Of a stretch of DNA of 24,109 nt, positions 5,568-13,948 are shown in pieces. A model generated the notes under the pieces. It worked only from the letters and a program-made list of their open reading frames with translations. It was not told the origin of the DNA and did not search any database. The stretch comes from Lachnospiraceae bacterium UBA3632 (lineage in GTDB: Bacteria; Bacillota; Clostridia; Lachnospirales; Lachnospiraceae): the NCBI GenBank assembly GCA_002373975.1, contig DFKZ01000012.1, positions 1 to 24,109 of the forward strand. Direction: 5' to 3'. Each line of letters begins with the position of its first letter. The stretch's first letter is position 1. The position numbers were made by a program, and so were the translations under genes.

Positions 5568-8500
5568 ATGGGATCTTTAAGATCAAAGATATCTTTTACC
5601 GGCGGTAAAAGAGGCGGTTTGATATCCGCAGCGATTGTAGGAGTATTGGCGGTAGCGGCTATACTGATAATTGGAACCATATGGACGGGAAGAAGTGCGA
5701 GCAGGGATGCCAACAAGGCAGTCAGGAATGTTAGCCTTTTATATCTGGATGAGCTTGCCGGAAGGCGTGAGCAGGTGGTGGCACAGGCTCTTGACGATCG
5801 TGTGAGGGATCTGGACACAGCTGTCGGACTGCTGGATAAGAGTGATCTTTCTTCAATAGAGAATCTTCAGGCATATCAGTCGAGGATGAAACTTCTTTAC
5901 AATCTCGAAAAGTTTGCATTCATTGATGAAAACGGGATTATTTATACCTCCCGAGGGACCAGAACCGATACGGAGCTTTATGATTTCGACTATAAAACCA
6001 TTTCAGGACCGGATATTTCCGTAAGGGATATCGGAAATGCCGACAGGAGGATCGTGATCGCGGCTCCGGTGGACCGTTTTGATCTGTGCGGCAATATACT
6101 GGTTGCATGCTTTATGGAAATGGATCTGGACAGTTTCCTTAATGAGATATCCCTTAAGACAGGCAATAATGGTACCACCTTCTGTAATATTTATAAAGCC
6201 GACGGGACCTCCTTTACCGGTCTGGTGCTGGGAGGCCTTTCTGCCGAGGATAATCTGCTTAAAGCCATGAAAACCGCAGACTATGATGCCGGATACGACT
6301 ATGAGACAGTATTGTCGAATTTTGAGAATAACAGGGGCGGTGTAGTTTCATTTACTTACAACGGAATACAGGAAACGCTTAGCTATACCCCTATTCACGG
6401 AACCGACTGGATGCTTACGTACCTGATACGGGAAAGCGTGATAAGTGACCAGATAGATAATATCTCCGAAGGCATAATAAAAAGGAGCCTGATCCTTTCT
6501 ATCATCACGGCTCTTGTTATGCTGACAATAACGGTATATCTTGTAGTACAGACCAGAAAAACCGTGAAACTGCTTTCCGAGAGAGAAACTGCCGAGATGA
6601 TGCAGCAGGAGCTGGAAGAAAGGATCGCCCTTCAGGACGAGCTGCTGGCGCAGGAGCAGATGAGTCACAGGCAGGACAATATGATCACTGCCCTGGCATC
6701 CGACTATCGCAGCGTTTATTATGTCGATCTGGACAATGATCAGGGAATGTGCTACAGAAATGATTGCAGGGTGGAGGATGATGAAATAGGCGTAGGTGAC
6801 AGCTTTGAATATGTCGAGGCGATAAAAAGCTATGCTGAAAAATACGTCACAGAAGAATACCGTGATGCATTCCTCAGGTTCACCGATCCGGAGGCTATAA
6901 GAGAGGGGCTTAAAGACAAGCTGATAATCAGCCTCAGATACCTTGTAAGGAGAGGCGGAGAGGAAACCTATGAGATGCTGCGTATGGCAGGCGTAAGGAA
7001 TCCCAATGAAAGGGAGGATCATATCGTTCACGCAGTAGGAGCGGGATTTACCGATATCGATGCTGAAATGAGAGAATCCCTTGCCAAAAACCAGGCACTT
7101 TCAGATGCACTCGAAACTGCCGAGGAGGCAAGCCGGGCCAAAACAGTGTTCCTTTCAAATATGAGCCACGAGATAAGGACTCCGATGAACGCCATCATCG
7201 GGCTTAATTCTCTTGCGCTCAGAAACAATGAGCTTCCCAACGAAACAAAGGAGTATCTGGGTAAGATAGGAGACAGCGCAAGGCATCTTCTCGGACTTAT
7301 CAACGATATTCTTGATATGAGCCGCATTGAGTCAGGACGCATGGTACTTCGCAAGGAAGAATTCTCCTTCAGGTCGATGCTTGAACAGATAAATACTATG
7401 GTAATGTCACAGTGCAGTGAAAAAGGGCTTACCTACGATTGCGTCCTGACGGGGGGAGTTGCCGATTATTACATCGGTGATGATATGAAGCTTAAGCAGG
7501 TGCTGATTAACATATTGAGCAATGCCATTAAGTTTACCGACGCTCCGGGAAGCGTCACGCTTAAGGTTGAGCGTGTAAATGTATTTGAGGGCAGGAGCAC
7601 CATCAGATTTACGATCAGTGATACCGGTATAGGAATGGACGAGTCATTCATACCCAAGATATTTGATTCATTTACACAGGAGGATGGCAGCCGTAACAAT
7701 AAATACGGAAGCACCGGTCTGGGCATGGCAATCACCAAGAGTATTGTCGACCTGATGAATGGCACTATTTCTGTCGAGTCCAAAAAGGGAGAGGGAACCC
7801 GGTTCACGGTTATGATAACGCTTAACAACTGTGAGAATTCAAATATAGACAGTAATACAGTGAATCTAAAGGATCTTCGGATACTTGTGGTGGATGACGA
7901 ACAGGTGGCTGCGGAGCATGCGCGCATGATTCTGGAAGAAGCGGGGCTGAAATCCGATATAGCCCTGTCGGGAGAGGAAGCTCTGGATATGCTTGATGTG
8001 GCACATACAAAGCATGAACATTACGGTCTTGTACTTCTTGACTGGAAGATGCCCGAAATGGACGGACTTGAAGTGACCAGAAGGATCAGGGAACGCTATG
8101 ACAGCGAAACAACGGTAATAATACTCACTTCATTCAACTGGGATGAGATAATGGATGAAGCTCTTCACGCAGGGGTGGACAGCTTCCTCACAAAGCCTCT
8201 TTTTGCCTCTAATGTTCTTGATGAGTTTGAGAGGATCATCCGCAAAAATAATCCGGGAGACATCCGGATCAAAAAGACTGTGGATCTTAAAGGAAAAAGG
8301 ATACTTCTTGCCGAGGATATGGAGATCAATGCCGAGATAATGAAGGAAATGCTGGACATAAGGCAAATAGTGACAGAGACCGCCGTTAACGGAAGGGTTG
8401 CGCTGGAAATGTTCCGTGACAGTCCCGAATCGTATTATGATGCCATCCTTATGGATGTGCGCATGCCCGAGATGGATGGTCTTGAGGCTACTGAAGCGAT

Positions 8501-8699
8501 CAGGGCTCTAAGCAGGAATGACGCAGCGGGCATTCCCATAATAGCCCTGACTGCCAATGCCTTTGATGAGGATGTTCAGAGGTCGCTTCAGGTGGGAATG
8601 AATGCGCATCTTACCAAGCCTGTTGAGCCCGAAAGACTGTATGGCTGCCTTGAAGAGCTGATAGCCATTCGTGAAGATGGGGAAAGGAATAAGAAATGA
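5568..8699 (+). CDS. Hybrid sensor histidine kinase with Cache-like sensor and two receivers
   Basis: Layout of this 1043-residue protein: TM1 (about 18-39); extracytoplasmic sensor (about 40-305) resembling a double Cache domain; TM2 (307-327); charged coiled coil (about 330-365); PAS-like region (about 370-500); HisKA with NMSHEIRTPM, His534; HATPase with NILSNAIKF, DTGIGM and GLGMAI boxes; receiver 1 with LDWKMPEMDG, Asp825; receiver 2 with MDVRMPEMDG, Asp963. All catalytic boxes look intact. It should sense an external small molecule, autophosphorylate, and send phosphate through its receivers to an Hpt. It lacks its own Hpt, which the preceding gene supplies. A modest GAGGA lies before ATG 5568. 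Its last four bases overlap the next gene (ATGA), indicating translational coupling. The ligand is unknown. Confidence 0.9.
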   Translation: MGSLRSKISFTGGKRGGLISAAIVGVLAVAAILIIGTIWTGRSASRDANKAVRNVSLLYLDELAGRREQVVAQALDDRVRDLDTAVGLLDKSDLSSIENLQAYQSRMKLLYNLEKFAFIDENGIIYTSRGTRTDTELYDFDYKTISGPDISVRDIGNADRRIVIAAPVDRFDLCGNILVACFMEMDLDSFLNEISLKTGNNGTTFCNIYKADGTSFTGLVLGGLSAEDNLLKAMKTADYDAGYDYETVLSNFENNRGGVVSFTYNGIQETLSYTPIHGTDWMLTYLIRESVISDQIDNISEGIIKRSLILSIITALVMLTITVYLVVQTRKTVKLLSERETAEMMQQELEERIALQDELLAQEQMSHRQDNMITALASDYRSVYYVDLDNDQGMCYRNDCRVEDDEIGVGDSFEYVEAIKSYAEKYVTEEYRDAFLRFTDPEAIREGLKDKLIISLRYLVRRGGEETYEMLRMAGVRNPNEREDHIVHAVGAGFTDIDAEMRESLAKNQALSDALETAEEASRAKTVFLSNMSHEIRTPMNAIIGLNSLALRNNELPNETKEYLGKIGDSARHLLGLINDILDMSRIESGRMVLRKEEFSFRSMLEQINTMVMSQCSEKGLTYDCVLTGGVADYYIGDDMKLKQVLINILSNAIKFTDAPGSVTLKVERVNVFEGRSTIRFTISDTGIGMDESFIPKIFDSFTQEDGSRNNKYGSTGLGMAITKSIVDLMNGTISVESKKGEGTRFTVMITLNNCENSNIDSNTVNLKDLRILVVDDEQVAAEHARMILEEAGLKSDIALSGEEALDMLDVAHTKHEHYGLVLLDWKMPEMDGLEVTRRIRERYDSETTVIILTSFNWDEIMDEALHAGVDSFLTKPLFASNVLDEFERIIRKNNPGDIRIKKTVDLKGKRILLAEDMEINAEIMKEMLDIRQIVTETAVNGRVALEMFRDSPESYYDAILMDVRMPEMDGLEATEAIRALSRNDAAGIPIIALTANAFDEDVQRSLQVGMNAHLTKPVEPERLYGCLEELIAIREDGERNKK

Positions 8700-10399
8700 A
8701 GGAATTACTGCAAAGCTCAGGAGCAAAAAGAAAGGTGCTTGTAGTTGAGGATGAATGGATCAACCGCGAGATACTTGCCAATATGCTTTCTGAGGAATAT
8801 GATGTTATCTTTGCCGAAAACGGACAGCAGGCGATGGATACCATCCGCAGGGACGGGGATTCGATCTCATTGATACTGCTTGATCTCATGATGCCTGTTA
8901 TGAGCGGTGAGGAAGTGCTTAAGGCGTGTAAGTCCGACAGAGATCTTTCACGTATTCCGGTGATCGTTATGACACAGGAAGAAAAAGCAGAGGTATCAAG
9001 CATACGTGCCGGAGCGGACGATTTTATCAAAAAGCCCTACAACATGCCCGAGGTAGTGCTGGCAAGATGCGAGAGGATCATAGACCTGTATGAAAAAAAG
9101 AGGATCATCGATTCCACTGAAAATGATCCGATGACAGGCCTGTATACCTGCGATTTTTTCTTTGAATATATCAGGCAGCTTGAAAGATACAGTGAAGCAC
9201 CCATGGATGCGATTGTGATGGATATAGAGCACTTCCGTCTGATCAATGAGATCTACGGGCGCAGTGAGGGTGACAGGATCCTTAAAAGAGTTGCCTCGAT
9301 GATAAGAAGCGAACTGAATAAAAGCTATGGTATAGCCTGCAGGAGTGGCGACACATTCTATATTTACCATGCGTGCACAATGGATTATTGCTCACTTGCC
9401 GAAAGCATACTGGGGGAAATAGCTGCGGATTCTTTTAAATGTGCCAATATCAGACTTAGAATAGGGATCAACAAGAGCGTGGACAGAAACGAACCGCCGG
9501 AGCAGTGGTTCGATCATGCCAAGCTGGCATGTGACGGGCTTCGCGGAGATTATACAAAGCAGCTGGCATACTATGATATTGCAACCCACGACAGACAGCT
9601 GTATCACGAGAGACTGATACATGATATAGACAGTGCGATTAATAACAGGGATTTTACTGTTTATTACCAGCCCAAGTACGGAATAGCAGGGGAGAGACCT
9701 GTACTGAAAAGCGCAGAGGCTCTTATAAGGTGGAAGCATCCCGAGCTTGGAATGATAAACCCCGTTGATTTTATTCCACTGTTTGAGAGTAACGGACTGG
9801 TGCAGAAACTTGACCGGTTTGTCTGGGAGGAAGCCACTTCAAAGATCGCGGAATGGAAGGATAAATTTGGATTTACACTGCCGATTTCGGTCAATGTATC
9901 GAGGATAGATATTTTTGATCCGGATATAGAAGACAGGCTGATGAATCTGCTGGATAAAAACGGCCTTTCCACAAATGAGCTTTTGCTTGAGATAACGGAA
10001 AGCGCTTATTCGGACAGTGCCGACCGCCTGATAGAGGTGGTGAACAATCTGAGAAATAAGGGCTTTAGAATTGAGATGGACGATTTCGGCTCCGGCTACT
10101 CGTCACTTAACATGCTTACCACTATTCCCATAGATGTGCTTAAGATGGATATGAAATTTGTAAGCAATATGCTAAAGGACGAAAAGAGCCTTAAGCTGTG
10201 CGAGCTGGTTATGGATATATCAAGATTCCTCGGCGTCTCGGTAGTGGCTGAAGGAGTAGAAGAAAAAGCCCAGCTCGATATATTAAAGAGCATGGGCTGT
10301 GAGATCATTCAGGGATTTTATTTTTCAAAGCCGCTTCCGGCAGATCAGTTCGAAGAGCTGGTCAGGAAAGAGGGAGAGCTCTCGGAAAAGAATCTTTGA
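8696..10399 (+). CDS. Response regulator: REC, degenerate GGDEF, active-looking EAL c-di-GMP phosphodiesterase
   Basis: Residues 12-130 are a receiver (VLVVEDEW; LLDLMMP with phospho-acceptor Asp63; KKPYN). Residues about 145-300 are a GGDEF fold whose signature has become SGDTF (217-221); without the usual GG(D/E)EF loop it is unlikely to make c-di-GMP and may only bind nucleotide. Residues about 310-560 are an EAL domain with every expected residue: QPK, EAL (341-343), SVNVS, EITES, DDFGSGYSSL (Asp462, Asp463), LKMD, AEGVE and QGFYFSKPL. It should hydrolyse c-di-GMP to pGpG when its receiver is phosphorylated. It overlaps the kinase by four bases. The 3' end overlaps the convergent gene by 55 bases. 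Confidence 0.9.
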   Translation: MKELLQSSGAKRKVLVVEDEWINREILANMLSEEYDVIFAENGQQAMDTIRRDGDSISLILLDLMMPVMSGEEVLKACKSDRDLSRIPVIVMTQEEKAEVSSIRAGADDFIKKPYNMPEVVLARCERIIDLYEKKRIIDSTENDPMTGLYTCDFFFEYIRQLERYSEAPMDAIVMDIEHFRLINEIYGRSEGDRILKRVASMIRSELNKSYGIACRSGDTFYIYHACTMDYCSLAESILGEIAADSFKCANIRLRIGINKSVDRNEPPEQWFDHAKLACDGLRGDYTKQLAYYDIATHDRQLYHERLIHDIDSAINNRDFTVYYQPKYGIAGERPVLKSAEALIRWKHPELGMINPVDFIPLFESNGLVQKLDRFVWEEATSKIAEWKDKFGFTLPISVNVSRIDIFDPDIEDRLMNLLDKNGLSTNELLLEITESAYSDSADRLIEVVNNLRNKGFRIEMDDFGSGYSSLNMLTTIPIDVLKMDMKFVSNMLKDEKSLKLCELVMDISRFLGVSVVAEGVEEKAQLDILKSMGCEIIQGFYFSKPLPADQFEELVRKEGELSEKNL

Positions 10400-11961
10400 A
10401 GGGAATCAAGAAGCTCCTCGCGGGGTATCGATTTTAAAAGATAACCGTCGGGTCGATTCTCCAGCAGCTTAAGTACCCCTTCCTTATCGTTCATACCTGT
10501 CAGAAATACTACCGGTATACGCTCATTGACCGGATTTGATCTGATCCGTTGCAGTACTTTTTCACCGTTCATTCCGGGCATTTCATAATCGAGCAGTATC
10601 AGATCGGGACGCTTCCTGTCGAGATAGGCAAGCGCGCTTGCACCCGAATGAGAGCAGTCTACATTGTACGAAGCAGAAAGCCAGTTGACCATGATGTGAA
10701 GGAAGTCGGGATCGTCATCTATCACAAGGATGGTGCGTATACGCTCGTTCCCATGCAGCTTATCATGGTATGATGTGATATCCGCAGCCAATATCTCGAG
10801 ATTGATGGGGCGCGGATACACGGACTTGATGCATTCTTTGTCATGTATTTCCTGTGCGGTTTCTATATCAAGATAATCCCCTGCGAGGCACAGGATCTTA
10901 TTGTCGTCCCGGCACATCTCGGTAAGCATGGTACAAACGGATTTGATGTGATCATTATCACCGCTGGGATAGTAGATAAGAATATCGGAATCCGCACGAT
11001 GGTTAAGTATGATCTTCGGATCATCAGGTATGATCATCACATCAAAGCTCTTATATTCGAGGGCTTTTGTTATACCCTTTCCGACAATGCCGGGCTCGTT
11101 TACGATAAACAGAACAGTATGATCCGTGCATTTGGGGACTGAATTGTTTTCTGAGATCAGCTTTTCATAGCAGGGTATCATGCTTTTGTATTCATCGATC
11201 AGAGCCGGCGTAAGAGCATGCACCAGAGCATGCTCATTATGCGATCCGGCATATTCAAGGTCGTCGGCTTTGTCTGCGATGGAATTGGCTCCTATAAGCT
11301 TTGCCGTACTTTTGAGCGAGTGGATCAATAGCAGATACATAGGCCAGTTCTCTTCATTTTCAAACTTTTCTATGTCGGTAATCTTTCCCTTTATTGATTG
11401 TGTAAATACTCTCAGAGTGTCAAGAAAAGCGGATGCGGTATCACAATGCTCGATTCCGCTTTTTAGATCCAGCTGGGGTATATTTTTAAGCCATGGTGGA
11501 AGAGATGCAAGCTCATGCTCTATATGCTTCTTTTTTTCAACAAGGGAAGGAACAACATATTTTCCGTCAGGAATATATGTCATAAGCAGAAACATGAGCT
11601 TACCCGGATCCACCGGCTTTATCAGAACATCCGCAAAACCGGCAGCCTTGTAGAGATTAATGTATTTTTTCCCTTCATCCGCTGTGTGACAGACGACGGG
11701 TGTTTCCACACCGACATGACGGAATATGTCCTTGAGACGGAAAAGAGTTTCCACGCCATCCATACCCGGCATACGGTGGTCAAGAAGGATCAGGTCGTAT
11801 CTGTTCTTACGGCACATATCCAGACATTCCTGACCACTCTCGGCCAGATCGCATGAAATGCCCATTGTGGTGAGCATTGAAGAAAGAATGGCGGTATTTA
11901 CCGGCATGTCATCCACTATTAGGACACGCGCTGAATTGTATGTTCTGAGTAATTCTTTCAT
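10345..11961 (-). CDS. REC-Hpt-pseudoREC-REC phosphorelay protein
   Basis: This 538-residue protein has no membrane segment or output domain. Receiver 1 (about 11-130) has VLIVDDMP and LLDHRMPGMDG with Asp61. An Hpt-like bundle (about 175-270) has LIHSLKSTAKLIGA with His214, the motif reading HSLKS rather than HxxKG. Residues about 281-396 look like a receiver fold (VLFIVNEP, then DILIYYPSG where the phospho-Asp should be) without an acid pair or acceptor. Receiver 2 (about 409-525) has ILVIDDDP and LLDYEMPGMNG with Asp458. It is probably a signalling hub or phosphate sink for the kinase on the other strand. It starts 32 bases after the AIM24 gene; the nearest purine-rich ribosome-site candidate, AGAGGG, lies too far upstream, so coupling to AIM24 is likely. 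Confidence 0.85.
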   Translation of the reverse strand: MKELLRTYNSARVLIVDDMPVNTAILSSMLTTMGISCDLAESGQECLDMCRKNRYDLILLDHRMPGMDGVETLFRLKDIFRHVGVETPVVCHTADEGKKYINLYKAAGFADVLIKPVDPGKLMFLLMTYIPDGKYVVPSLVEKKKHIEHELASLPPWLKNIPQLDLKSGIEHCDTASAFLDTLRVFTQSIKGKITDIEKFENEENWPMYLLLIHSLKSTAKLIGANSIADKADDLEYAGSHNEHALVHALTPALIDEYKSMIPCYEKLISENNSVPKCTDHTVLFIVNEPGIVGKGITKALEYKSFDVMIIPDDPKIILNHRADSDILIYYPSGDNDHIKSVCTMLTEMCRDDNKILCLAGDYLDIETAQEIHDKECIKSVYPRPINLEILAADITSYHDKLHGNERIRTILVIDDDPDFLHIMVNWLSASYNVDCSHSGASALAYLDRKRPDLILLDYEMPGMNGEKVLQRIRSNPVNERIPVVFLTGMNDKEGVLKLLENRPDGYLLKSIPREELLDSLQRFFSESSPSFLTSSSN

Positions 11962-11993
11962 AGTGTGTTTATTATTTATGCCCTCTTGCTACA

Positions 11994-12674
11994 TCAGTTC
12001 TTTCCGGGAAGGTAAGGAGCCAGAGTACCTGCCATCTGGGAAACAGGCATGGTCTGGAGCCAGATGTGTCCGGGACCGGTGATAACGGTATTGAAGAGAC
12101 CCTCACCGCCGAAGAACATGTTCTTGAGGCCGGGAACTGTCTGAATGTCAACACTGCATGTATCGCTCATTGCTGCGAGATATCCGTTGTCGAGAATCAT
12201 CTTTTCGCCTGCCTGAAGCTCGTACTCTTTGATGTACCCGTCAAACTCAAGGAATACTGTACCCTGTCCGCTGAGCTTCTGCATGATGAATCCCTCACCG
12301 CCAAAGAAGCCCGAAGCGATCTTCTTCTGGAAGAAGACCGAAAGCTCCACGCTTGATTCGGAAGCAAGAAAAGCCTTTTTCTGTGCCACGATGGTGTTGG
12401 TGGGGCTGATCTCGAAAGCTCTGATAGAGCCGGGGAAGCTTGATGCGAATGCGATCATTCCCTCGCCGCCCTCTGCGGTATAACGGTTCTGGAATAAGCT
12501 TTCGCCCGAGAATGCACGGCCGAACATTTTGCCCACACCGCCGTTTGAGGTTGTCTCCATCTTCATGTTGGGAGACATCCAGCTCATTGCGCCGCTTTCG
12601 GTGATCATAGTTTCGCCTGCGTCGAGGTTGCAGATCACTACCGGTAACGGCTCACCTTCAATTGTGTACCTCAT
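11994..12674 (-). CDS. AIM24 family (DUF124/TIGR00266) protein
   Basis: This 226-residue protein is all-beta and Gly-rich with repeated FFGGEGF/FFGGEGL segments, SGAMSWM near the N-terminus and VPGLKNMFFGGEG near the end, the hallmarks of the AIM24/TIGR00266 family. Bacterial members are widespread and soluble; their role is not established. The start is the ATG ending at 12674 because AGGAGGT (12681-12687, minus strand) lies just upstream. A longer in-frame start at 12755 has no ribosome site and would run through the promoter. It is the first gene of a likely two-gene minus-strand operon with the multi-receiver protein. Confidence 0.88.
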   Translation of the reverse strand: MRYTIEGEPLPVVICNLDAGETMITESGAMSWMSPNMKMETTSNGGVGKMFGRAFSGESLFQNRYTAEGGEGMIAFASSFPGSIRAFEISPTNTIVAQKKAFLASESSVELSVFFQKKIASGFFGGEGFIMQKLSGQGTVFLEFDGYIKEYELQAGEKMILDNGYLAAMSDTCSVDIQTVPGLKNMFFGGEGLFNTVITGPGHIWLQTMPVSQMAGTLAPYLPGKN

Positions 12675-12714
12675 AGAAATACCTCCTAAATGGAATTTTT
12701 TGAAACCAAGAAAT

Positions 12715-12723
12715 ATTATATCA
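12715..12723 (-). promoter_or_regulatory. Extended -10 promoter for the AIM24 gene
   Basis: On the minus strand TGATATAAT forms an extended -10 (TGN-TATAAT). No good -35 lies 17 bases upstream, which extended -10 promoters do not require. The leader is about 30 bases to the ribosome site. Confidence 0.5.
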
Positions 12724-12849
12724 TATTTTTTGACATTAGAAAGAATAAATAGCAATATTAGAATAGTTTATGTCAGTATTTAATAAGTATTTTTAATAAA
12801 TATGTGAGAAGATATAGTACAGATCATGCAGTATGTGACCCCGGACCGG

Positions 12850-12877
12850 ATAAGCGGGTTTATTATTGCATAAGCGG
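12850..12877 (+). promoter_or_regulatory. Direct repeat ATAAGCGG, candidate regulator site
   Basis: ATAAGCGG occurs at 12850-12857 and 12870-12877, exactly 20 bases apart, close to two helical turns, on the same face of DNA and about 40 bases before the GH43 start codon. Such spacing suits a direct-repeat-binding regulator such as an AraC-type protein. No clear -35/-10 pair is visible around it. Confidence 0.3.
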
Positions 12878-12914
12878 CAACTTTAGAAACATGTTTTAAA
12901 AGGGATGAAAAGAA

Positions 12915-13895
12915 ATGAGAAAAAACGAGAGAAAGCCACTTGTAACCAACATTTACACAGCCGATCCTTCGGCTCATGTGTTTGACGGAAAGATATATAT
13001 CTATCCTTCCCACGATTTTGACTGGGACTGCCCGGAAGATGACGACGGAGAGCAGTACAAGATGGAAGATTATCACATCCTCTCCATGGATTCACTTGAC
13101 AGTGAATGTGTGGATAACGGGATCGCTCTTCACGAAAAGGATGTTCCCTGGGTGAGCAGACAGCTTTGGGCTCCCGATGCAGTGAAAGTAAACGGCAAGT
13201 ATTATCTTGTATTCCCCGCTAAGGATAAGGACGGAATATTCCGCATCGGCGTGGCCGAGTCGGATTCACCCGTGGGCCCTTTTAAGCCTCAGGATAATTA
13301 TGTTGAGGGAAGCTACAGCATCGATCCCGCAGTGCTTCTTGATGATGACGGAAGGATCTACTGCTATAACGGCGGCCTCTGGGGAGGACAGCTTGAAATG
13401 TGGCAGTCCGGAAGCTACAATCCGAACGAGCATCGCCCCGAGGGAGACGAGCCCTCACTCGGCCCCCTCTTTGCAGAGTTCAAGGAAGATATGAGCGGAT
13501 TTAAGTCGGCACCGAAGATGGTGCAGATCCTTGATGAGAACGGGGAAGTGATAAAGGCGGGAGACGAGGACAGAAGATACTTCGAAGGCCCCTGGATGCA
13601 CAAGTTTAACGGAAAGTATTATCTTTCATATTCAACCGGAACAACACATTACCTCTGCTATGCCGAAGGCGATAACCCCGCAGGTCCCTTCACCTACAAG
13701 GGAAGGATAATGGAGCCCGTTATCGGATGGACCACCCATCACTCCATCGTAGAGATAGAAGGCGAGTGGTATCTGTTCTATCATGATGCGGAGTTCTCGG
13801 GCGGTATCTCACATAAAAGATGCGTTAAGTACACCAAGCTTAACATCCGCGAGGACGGAACCATCGATACGATTTATCCTTATGATCACAACTGA
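12915..13895 (+). CDS. Intracellular GH43 glycosidase (xylosidase/arabinofuranosidase type)
   Basis: The 326-residue protein is a single five-bladed propeller domain of glycoside hydrolase family 43. The three catalytic acids fit: Asp17 in TADPSAHVF (general base), Asp137 in YSIDPAVLLDD (pKa modulator) and Glu224 in FEGPWMHK (general acid). Family members remove xylose or arabinose from xylo- and arabino-oligosaccharides; the exact specificity cannot be read from sequence. There is no signal peptide or binding module, so it should act on imported oligosaccharides. AGGGA (12901-12905) precedes ATG 12915. A hairpin shared with the convergent glgX gene ends the transcript. Confidence 0.87.
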   Translation: MRKNERKPLVTNIYTADPSAHVFDGKIYIYPSHDFDWDCPEDDDGEQYKMEDYHILSMDSLDSECVDNGIALHEKDVPWVSRQLWAPDAVKVNGKYYLVFPAKDKDGIFRIGVAESDSPVGPFKPQDNYVEGSYSIDPAVLLDDDGRIYCYNGGLWGGQLEMWQSGSYNPNEHRPEGDEPSLGPLFAEFKEDMSGFKSAPKMVQILDENGEVIKAGDEDRRYFEGPWMHKFNGKYYLSYSTGTTHYLCYAEGDNPAGPFTYKGRIMEPVIGWTTHHSIVEIEGEWYLFYHDAEFSGGISHKRCVKYTKLNIREDGTIDTIYPYDHN

Positions 13896-13909
13896 GCAGG
13901 CAAATAAAA

Positions 13910-13940
13910 AAGAGGCCCGAGACAATCTCCGGGGCCTCTT
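13910..13940. terminator. Bidirectional terminator between GH43 and glgX
   Basis: AAGAGGCCC and GGGCCTCTT form a 9-base GC-rich stem. An A-rich run lies on the GH43 side, giving a U run for the minus-strand transcript; the plus-strand tail is weaker (TTATAATGCTTT). Confidence 0.8.
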
Positions 13941-13948
13941 ATAATGCT

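Noticed and set aside
6348..7031. Long minus-strand ORF (227 codons) inside the hybrid kinase gene
   Set aside because: It is a shadow of the well-supported plus-strand kinase frame, has no ribosome site and its product is unlike any domain I recognise. The same applies to other long antisense frames within the kinase, EAL, glgX, ppaC and GH9 genes.
9301..9360. Active diguanylate cyclase in the REC-GGDEF-EAL protein
   Set aside because: The signature reads SGDTF and lacks the required residues.
11994..12755. Longer AIM24 protein starting at 12755
   Set aside because: The additional 27 residues have no ribosome site and would be read through the extended -10 promoter; ATG ending at 12674 has AGGAGGT directly upstream.
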